From Porphyromonadaceae bacterium (GTDB lineage Bacteria > Bacteroidota > Bacteroidia > Bacteroidales > UBA12481), in the NCBI GenBank assembly GCA_007280905.1, contig QYQM01000039.1:1-64000 (forward strand): 64,000 nt of DNA, given 5' to 3'. Both the position numbers and the translations under genes were made by a program. Below, piece after piece: positions 59,024 to 64,000 of this stretch. How positions within the stretch are numbered: position 1 is the first letter of the stretch; every line of letters starts with the position of its first letter. A model generated the notes under the pieces. The model made no database searches and had not been told where the DNA came from. It saw only the letters and a program-made list of their open reading frames with translations.

Positions 59024-60385
59024 ATGAAACGTAATAAAGTATTACGATACCTACTGCTCGCTGCAGGTGTGCTGATTATTTTCGCCATTGTTGGCAAAAA
59101 AGCCGGATGGTTCGGAACAGGCCCGGCAACCAAGATAGCTGTTGAGACAGCCCAGAAACGCACCATAATTGAAACCATAACTGCCAACGGCCGCATTCAG
59201 CCGGAAACCGAAGTCAAGCTTAGTCCCGATGTTTCCGGAGAGATCGTTGAAATGGATGTCCGCGAAGGTGATTCCGTTAAAAAGGGCGATCTTCTGGTGA
59301 AAATCAAGCAGGATTTTTACCTCTCGAGCCGCGACCGGGTAAATGCCGGACTCAACTCGGCCAGGGCAAACCTGTCGAATGCCAAAGCTTCACAAACTCA
59401 GGCAGAAGCACAATTCAGGCAGCAGGAATTGTCGTTTAAACGAAGCAAGCAATTGCACGATCAGGGAGTTTTATCAGATTCCGACTTTGAAACAGCGAAA
59501 ACACAATACGATGTTGCCGCAGCCCAGGTGGATGCTGCCAAGCAAACGGTTTCAGCTGCGTCCTTTACGGTGAAAAGTACAGAGGCCTCGGTGAAGGAAG
59601 CCGAGGAAAATCTGAGGAAAACCACCATTTATGCCCCGATAGACGGGATCATATACGGCAGGCGGGTTGAGCAGGGTGAACGGGTTGTAGGTACCGGTCA
59701 GATGGCTGGTACAGAGATGCTCAGGATTGCCGATCTCAGCCGGATGGAAGTTCAGGTGGAGGTCAATGAAAACGATATCGTTAATGTTAATGTAGGTGAT
59801 ACTGCTTCGATTGAGATCGACTCTTATCTCGGTAGCCGGTTCCGCGGATTGGTCACCGAAATTGCCAATTCAGCAAATACCACCGGTGCATCCCTTGATC
59901 AGGTAACCAGTTTCAATGTTAAAATTCTGATCCTTACCAATTCATACGCTTCGCTTATTGCTTCGGGAAAAGCAGGAAAATATCCTTTCCGTCCCGGTAT
60001 GACAGCAACAGTCGAGATTGAGACTCAAACCAAACCGGATATTCTTTCAATTGCAATCCAGGCAGTTACCACCCGTATTGATTCCACCAGGCTGCAAACG
60101 TTGAAGGATCCAACCCGTCCGGGAGCCGAAGAAGAGGGCGCTGATCAGGCATCACGTGACGAGATGATGGAGGTTCTTTTCTCGGTAGATAAAGGTGTTG
60201 TGTCGCAACGAAAAATCAAAACCGGTATTCAGGACAAAAATTTTATCGAAATCCTTTCGGGCATCAGCGAGAATGAAACTATCGTTGTTGCACCCTACAA
60301 TGCTATCTCCAAAAAGCTGAAAGATGGTGATATGGTTCAGGTGGTGCCAAAAGAAGAACTATTCCGGGAGCCTAAAAAGAAGTAA
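59024..60385 (+). CDS. HlyD/MacA-type periplasmic adaptor protein
   Basis: 453 residues. One N-terminal membrane anchor (YLLLAAGVLIIFAIVGK), a lipoyl-like domain split around a coiled coil (IETITANGRIQPETEVKLSP, then SRDRVNAGLNSARANLSNAK and the helical hairpin), IYAPIDGIIYGRRVEQGERV closing the lipoyl half, and a beta-barrel domain (MEVQVEVNENDIVNVNVGDT). It bridges an inner-membrane pump to the TolC-like channel encoded just upstream. MacA-type adaptors normally precede a MacB ABC transporter, but the next gene here is tsaB, ten bases on. Confidence 0.9.
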   Translation: MKRNKVLRYLLLAAGVLIIFAIVGKKAGWFGTGPATKIAVETAQKRTIIETITANGRIQPETEVKLSPDVSGEIVEMDVREGDSVKKGDLLVKIKQDFYLSSRDRVNAGLNSARANLSNAKASQTQAEAQFRQQELSFKRSKQLHDQGVLSDSDFETAKTQYDVAAAQVDAAKQTVSAASFTVKSTEASVKEAEENLRKTTIYAPIDGIIYGRRVEQGERVVGTGQMAGTEMLRIADLSRMEVQVEVNENDIVNVNVGDTASIEIDSYLGSRFRGLVTEIANSANTTGASLDQVTSFNVKILILTNSYASLIASGKAGKYPFRPGMTATVEIETQTKPDILSIAIQAVTTRIDSTRLQTLKDPTRPGAEEEGADQASRDEMMEVLFSVDKGVVSQRKIKTGIQDKNFIEILSGISENETIVVAPYNAISKKLKDGDMVQVVPKEELFREPKKK

Positions 60386-60395
60386 GAGTACATAA

Positions 60396-61112
60396 ATGGC
60401 CTTGATACTCAACCTCGAAACTGCCTCACCGGTTTGCTCGGTTGCGCTTAGCCGTGATGGACAGCTGCTCGGTTTCCGGGAATCGACCGAAGATAAATCC
60501 CACGCCACCCGCCTGACCTTGTTTATTCAGGAATTGTTAGGGAAAAACCATCTTGCAGCCGATGATCTGGATGCCATCTCGCTGAGTATAGGACCCGGAT
60601 CTTATACCGGACTGAGAATAGGTGCTTCTGTAGCGAAAGGATTGGCTTATGGATCAGGCTTACCGGTGATCGGAATCCCAACGCTAAAAGCACTGGCCAA
60701 CGGATTTTCCTTAAGCCACCCAACGGAAATTACTCTTTCAGGCCCTAACCATCCGGTTCTTTTTTGTCCGATGCTCGATGCCAGGAGAATGGAAGTTTAT
60801 TCAGCTCTTTATGATACCAGCCTGAATGAGATTAATCCGGTTGAGGCAATTATTCTGGAGCCCCAATCTTTTAGCATCTTGCTGAATAAACAGGTGATTT
60901 GTTTTTTTGGTACCGGAAGCATCAAGGCAGCTGAAATTATCGATCATCCCAATGCCCGTTTTTTTCCTGATATTGAACTATCTGCTGCTTTTCAATCGGA
61001 GCCTGCCGAATCCTTGTACAATCGCGGCGAATTTTTAGACACTGCTTACTTCGAACCTCATTACCTGAAGGAGTTCATTGCCAGTATACCCAAAAACAAA
61101 GTACCACGCTAA
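60396..61112 (+). CDS. tsaB: tRNA threonylcarbamoyladenosine biosynthesis protein TsaB
   Basis: 238 residues, standard for TsaB. It is an ASKHA-fold protein that with TsaD and TsaE adds threonylcarbamoyl to A37 of ANN-decoding tRNAs. The N-terminus LILNLETASPVCSVALSRDG, SHATRLTLFIQELL, the family signature AISLSIGPGSYTGLRIGASV and AKGLAYGSGLPVIGIPTLKAL are all present; TsaB lacks the metal-binding histidines of TsaD, as here. It follows the adaptor gene by ten bases and probably shares its transcript. Essential in most bacteria. Confidence 0.95.
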   Translation: MALILNLETASPVCSVALSRDGQLLGFRESTEDKSHATRLTLFIQELLGKNHLAADDLDAISLSIGPGSYTGLRIGASVAKGLAYGSGLPVIGIPTLKALANGFSLSHPTEITLSGPNHPVLFCPMLDARRMEVYSALYDTSLNEINPVEAIILEPQSFSILLNKQVICFFGTGSIKAAEIIDHPNARFFPDIELSAAFQSEPAESLYNRGEFLDTAYFEPHYLKEFIASIPKNKVPR

Positions 61113-61155
61113 TCAGGTTAAACTCCTACCTATTAGGTATTTTCATCTTTTCAAC

Positions 61156-61163
61156 TAATTTTG
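61156..61163 (+). promoter_or_regulatory. -7 box of efp
   Basis: TAATTTTG, an exact TAnnTTTG match, 22 bases before the efp start codon at 61186. Confidence 0.6.
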
Positions 61164-61185
61164 CACCACATTTTAAAACGAATTT

Positions 61186-61752
61186 ATGGCAACGACATCA
61201 GACATCCGTAATGGCATGTGTATTGAACACAACGATCAGTTATTCACCATTATCTCTTTCCAGCATGTTAAACCCGGGAAAGGCCCGGCTTTTGTCCGTA
61301 CCAAGCTCAAAAACATCACGACCGGAAAAGTAATCGAAGTAACCTATACTTCCGGCCATAAGATAAATGAAACCCGGGTAGAACGCAGGCCCTATCAGTT
61401 TCTCTATAAAGATGATATGGGATATCATTTCATGCATAACGAGACCTATGAACAGATCAGCATTGATGAAGAGCTGATCAATAATGTTGGCCTCCTGAAA
61501 GAGGGCGGCGTTGTGGAAATGGTTGTTCATGCTGACACTGAAACAGCATTATATGCAGAATTGCTTCCTTCAGTTGTTATGGAGATCACTTATACTGAAC
61601 CTGGTGTCAGGGGCGATTCATCTTCCACCTCCTCACTGAAACAAGCTACAATAGAAACCGGTGCAACCATCATGGTTCCGTTGTTTTGCGTAACCGGTGA
61701 TAAAATCAGGATAAACACTACCGATAATTCGTATCAGGAACGGGTGAAGTAG
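61186..61752 (+). CDS. efp: Translation elongation factor P
   Basis: 188 residues, full length. EF-P relieves ribosomes stalled at polyproline stretches. The KOW-like N-domain has GMCIEHNDQLFTIISFQHVK followed by PGKGPAFVRTKLKN; the lysine in the PGKG loop (Lys32) is the position that is modified in other bacteria. GKVIEVTYTSGHKINETRVE, the OB domains and the C-terminal GDKIRINTTDNSYQERVK signature follow. No epmA/epmB modification genes are near. It has its own promoter. The following gene is convergent. Confidence 0.97.
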   Translation: MATTSDIRNGMCIEHNDQLFTIISFQHVKPGKGPAFVRTKLKNITTGKVIEVTYTSGHKINETRVERRPYQFLYKDDMGYHFMHNETYEQISIDEELINNVGLLKEGGVVEMVVHADTETALYAELLPSVVMEITYTEPGVRGDSSSTSSLKQATIETGATIMVPLFCVTGDKIRINTTDNSYQERVK

Positions 61753-61769
61753 GGCTGTGCGGCTCTGTT

Positions 61770-63242
61770 TCAGTTTAGCTCCTTCTTTCTGTCCAACGCC
61801 ACCAGGATCGCCATAAAGCCCCAGACTCCGGCTGACGCTTTATCGGTATCCAGAAAATTATTCATGGTAACATGGAGGTAATAGGTAATCAGTCCGACAA
61901 GAACGGTTAGAGCAACCATTTTTAATTCGGCATCAGTTTGCTTATGATAAGCCCTGATTCCGACCACGATGCTGGCAATCACCAACAGCAACATCAGTGC
62001 TCCGCCCAGGAATCCTTCCTCGCTGAGCGGCCCGAGATATTCGGAATGAGCGTTGCCGCCATCCGCCGCATTGGTGCTGATTATTGTCCGTTCAGAAGAT
62101 TTCTGGTACGGGGCATATTGAAACATATAGGTCCCCGGCCCGAATCCAAAAACCGGTTTCTCCTCGAACATCCGGATGGCACAGCTCCAGCGGTTCAAAC
62201 GTTCGAGATTGGAAGCATCGGTGGAAATATTTGAAATAGATTCTATATGCTTGCCGAGGTTATTAGACGAATCCTGGTTGTTGCCTTCCATTTTCATCAG
62301 TATCGTTTTTCCGAAAACCAGAAACCCCACCACGAGGATGGCAAACCCTAGCAGAACGGTTCGTCCAGGAACCTTGAACAGGATGATCAGGAGAGCGATA
62401 ATTCCCCCTGCCACACTGATCCAGGCAGCACGGGAATAGGAAAAAACCAGTCCGGCTATAAGGAGAGACAAAACGATAAAAGCTCCCGCTTTCATCCAAA
62501 CCTTAAAAGGCGACTGGATCACATAACCCGCTGCTACAGGCAGAAACAGTGACAAAACTGCTCCATAGAGTGTATGGTCATTAAAAAAGGGGTCAACTGC
62601 AGGATTGGAAGCCTTCTGATCAAACAAACCGATCGACGCATGCTTCAAGGTAATCACTATAATAATTCCTGCCAGAGGCACCATCAAAGTCCATAGAAAC
62701 CGTCTGATATTGAGTGGATTCTTGAAAAACTGTATCGCCAGGAAATAAAAGACTGTCAGAAACCATAAACGGGATAACAGGAATTTGACAGATACAATCG
62801 GCATCGTGGATGTAATCGAGGTAATCAGGATCCAGACGACCTGAAGCAAAATGATCCGCGTGACAGGATGGCGTAATACAGAACGGTCATATCCTCCGTC
62901 CAAAGCAAGTCTTAAAAGAAAAATAATCATCATCCCGGCGAGAATAGGCTCAGTCGGGAGAAACATGTTGATGTCCAGGCCGATAGAAAATTCTTTCAAA
63001 GGTACGGATAGGGGGACAAGGAACAGTACCATCCAAAATAACCAATGGAATCGATAAATGGCTATCAAAATGAAAGCCAGTCCAATGGGCAGGGCTGCCA
63101 GTACATACTTATCCTTGGTAATCAGGTAGGAATTGGCCAAAACAAATCCCAGGCTGATCAGGTAGACCAACCCTGCTTGCACCCGCTTGTCGCGAAGCAG
63201 GTTAGATGGATTTAGTATTGTTGCGATTTTCGATAACACCAA
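61770..63242 (-). CDS. O-antigen ligase / Wzy-type membrane protein
   Basis: 490 residues with 10-12 hydrophobic segments and a large periplasmic loop containing a GFGPGTYMFQYA-type motif and a downstream HSEYLGPLSEEGFLGGALML segment. These are the hallmarks of the O-antigen ligase/polymerase family (PF04932), in which the Arg- and His-bearing loops contact the lipid-linked glycan. It polymerises or attaches exported polysaccharide. Its start overlaps the end of the chain-length-like gene by 41 bases, so translation is coupled; the pair looks like the end of a surface-polysaccharide operon that continues beyond the window. Confidence 0.88.
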   Translation of the reverse strand: MVLSKIATILNPSNLLRDKRVQAGLVYLISLGFVLANSYLITKDKYVLAALPIGLAFILIAIYRFHWLFWMVLFLVPLSVPLKEFSIGLDINMFLPTEPILAGMMIIFLLRLALDGGYDRSVLRHPVTRIILLQVVWILITSITSTMPIVSVKFLLSRLWFLTVFYFLAIQFFKNPLNIRRFLWTLMVPLAGIIIVITLKHASIGLFDQKASNPAVDPFFNDHTLYGAVLSLFLPVAAGYVIQSPFKVWMKAGAFIVLSLLIAGLVFSYSRAAWISVAGGIIALLIILFKVPGRTVLLGFAILVVGFLVFGKTILMKMEGNNQDSSNNLGKHIESISNISTDASNLERLNRWSCAIRMFEEKPVFGFGPGTYMFQYAPYQKSSERTIISTNAADGGNAHSEYLGPLSEEGFLGGALMLLLVIASIVVGIRAYHKQTDAELKMVALTVLVGLITYYLHVTMNNFLDTDKASAGVWGFMAILVALDRKKELN

Positions 63243-64000
63243 TAACGACCATTGCCATCATGAGGGTAAAAATCACTGACATCAGCACAATGACCGAGCG
63301 TATCGGCCAGTCTTTCTTATCGGCAGGATAGGGAGGGGTAACCACAACAGAATAGGTAATTACTTTGTTAAGCTCACGGTATGCATCATCGCATAACTTC
63401 TGGACTTCAATTACCCGCATCGAGCAGCCCTCAACTCTGAGCATCAGGCTACGGGCTTCCGGGCTCTTTGAGGCCACATTGGTGAAATAGTCTTTCAGGG
63501 TCTGGTTGTCCTTTCCATTTGCAACAGCTTGAAAATAAGCGGTAGAGATCCCTTCCGACTGACCGGTAATCTCCATTACGCCATATTTCCTGCCAAGTTC
63601 GCTCAGGCAATTGGTGATGCTATCCATTTCCTTTTTCAGCCGCTCAAGTTCGAGTGTTCTGATATTCAATTCTTCAGCAACTTTAATCCGGTGCAGGGAC
63701 TGTACTTTTTGGTCATAGAACTTTCGTATCGAATCGACCATGGCACAAGCCATCAAGGGATCCGTATCAAGAACCTGGATTTTTACTGCCTCATTTTCCG
63801 TCTTCCTGAAAGAGATTTCCTCAGCGTACTTTCCGTAAAGAGCGGTTTTAAAATACTTATACAGCGGTGAGATTTTGTAATGCTCATCCAGTTTGAAGGC
63901 GGCAATTATCTGATCCCGGATATCACCGGAATTCAGGATTTCGAGCATTTGCTCGGTATAGCTCTCCTCGGAGTATTTACCCATATTAACAGGATAAACA
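63202..64000 (-). CDS. Wzz-like chain-length determinant protein, 5' end beyond window
   Basis: The frame is open to the window edge (VYPVNMGKYSEESYTEQML reads before and through the Met at 63984), so the true start lies outside. Visible: about 265 residues with a periplasmic domain, long charged helices (LERLKKEMDSITNCLSELGR), a proline-rich VVTPPYPADKKDWPIRSVI stretch and a C-terminal membrane helix (IVLMSVIFTLMMAMVVIGVI). That layout, P-x-x-P before the last helix, is typical of Wzz/polysaccharide co-polymerases that set glycan chain length. It overlaps the O-antigen ligase gene downstream, fitting a role in the same pathway. The N-terminal membrane helix must lie past the edge. Confidence 0.8.
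   Translation of the reverse strand, partial: VYPVNMGKYSEESYTEQMLEILNSGDIRDQIIAAFKLDEHYKISPLYKYFKTALYGKYAEEISFRKTENEAVKIQVLDTDPLMACAMVDSIRKFYDQKVQSLHRIKVAEELNIRTLELERLKKEMDSITNCLSELGRKYGVMEITGQSEGISTAYFQAVANGKDNQTLKDYFTNVASKSPEARSLMLRVEGCSMRVIEVQKLCDDAYRELNKVITYSVVVTPPYPADKKDWPIRSVIVLMSVIFTLMMAMVVIGVIENRNNTKSI

Overview
The window looks like the chromosome of a Bacteroidota bacterium, probably an uncultured member of Bacteroidales/Marinilabiliales-type lineages. The evidence is two SusC/SusD pairs, a giant hybrid two-component regulator fused to an AraC domain, several secreted proteins ending in type IX secretion (T9SS) sorting domains, -7 promoter boxes of the TAnnTTTG kind, and weak Shine-Dalgarno sites. 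There is one tRNA (Gln) and no rRNA, prophage, intact insertion sequence or CRISPR array.

Layout. 1-6519 (all minus): the 5' part of an NhaC-type Na+/H+ antiporter running off the edge, a 6-bladed propeller lipoprotein, an ACC-deaminase/D-cysteine-desulfhydrase-like PLP enzyme, a DNPH1-like nucleotide hydrolase, a membrane-anchored AraC regulator and a secreted beta-helix protein. 6698-12327 (plus): a T9SS protein, then a three-gene acyl-CoA carboxylase operon. 12731-16329: an M6 metalloprotease with four exact 97-residue BACON-type repeats, and a small unknown protein. 16270-21058 (minus): DUF6427 membrane protein, purD, a polysaccharide deacetylase and an apparently internally collapsed DUF2723 glycosyltransferase-like gene carrying REP-like elements in frame. 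21271-22996: a small AT-rich accessory island with a TIGR04255-type protein, two tiny partners and a coding scrap.

23016-45348 is a polysaccharide utilisation locus: GH2 lipoprotein, hybrid regulator, GH30 enzyme with ricin-like module and T9SS tail, a T9SS protein made of three similar ~190-residue units, two small lipoproteins, SusC-SusD, SusC-SusD and a small surface lipoprotein. The GH30 resembles beta-1,6-galactanases, so a galactan or arabinogalactan substrate is my best guess. About 6 kb further on, 51070-55032 holds a GH127 beta-L-arabinofuranosidase, AraD and a Nudix-type AraR-like regulator. Together these could debranch arabinogalactan and feed arabinose into the pentose route. A palindrome (AAGTGT-N7-ACACTT) in front of the Nudix gene recurs in front of two other genes and may define its regulon.

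The rest: DedA and a second T9SS paralogue, a TMTC-like TPR glycosyltransferase, a GT2 enzyme, an S9 peptidase, a TolC/HlyD pair without its transporter, tsaB, efp, an O-antigen ligase and a partial Wzz-like chain-length protein.

The most unusual theme is repetitive DNA invading genes. Short word-repeat islands and palindromic elements sit in frame inside two membrane-protein genes, abut a start codon, and supply the stop codons of two others.
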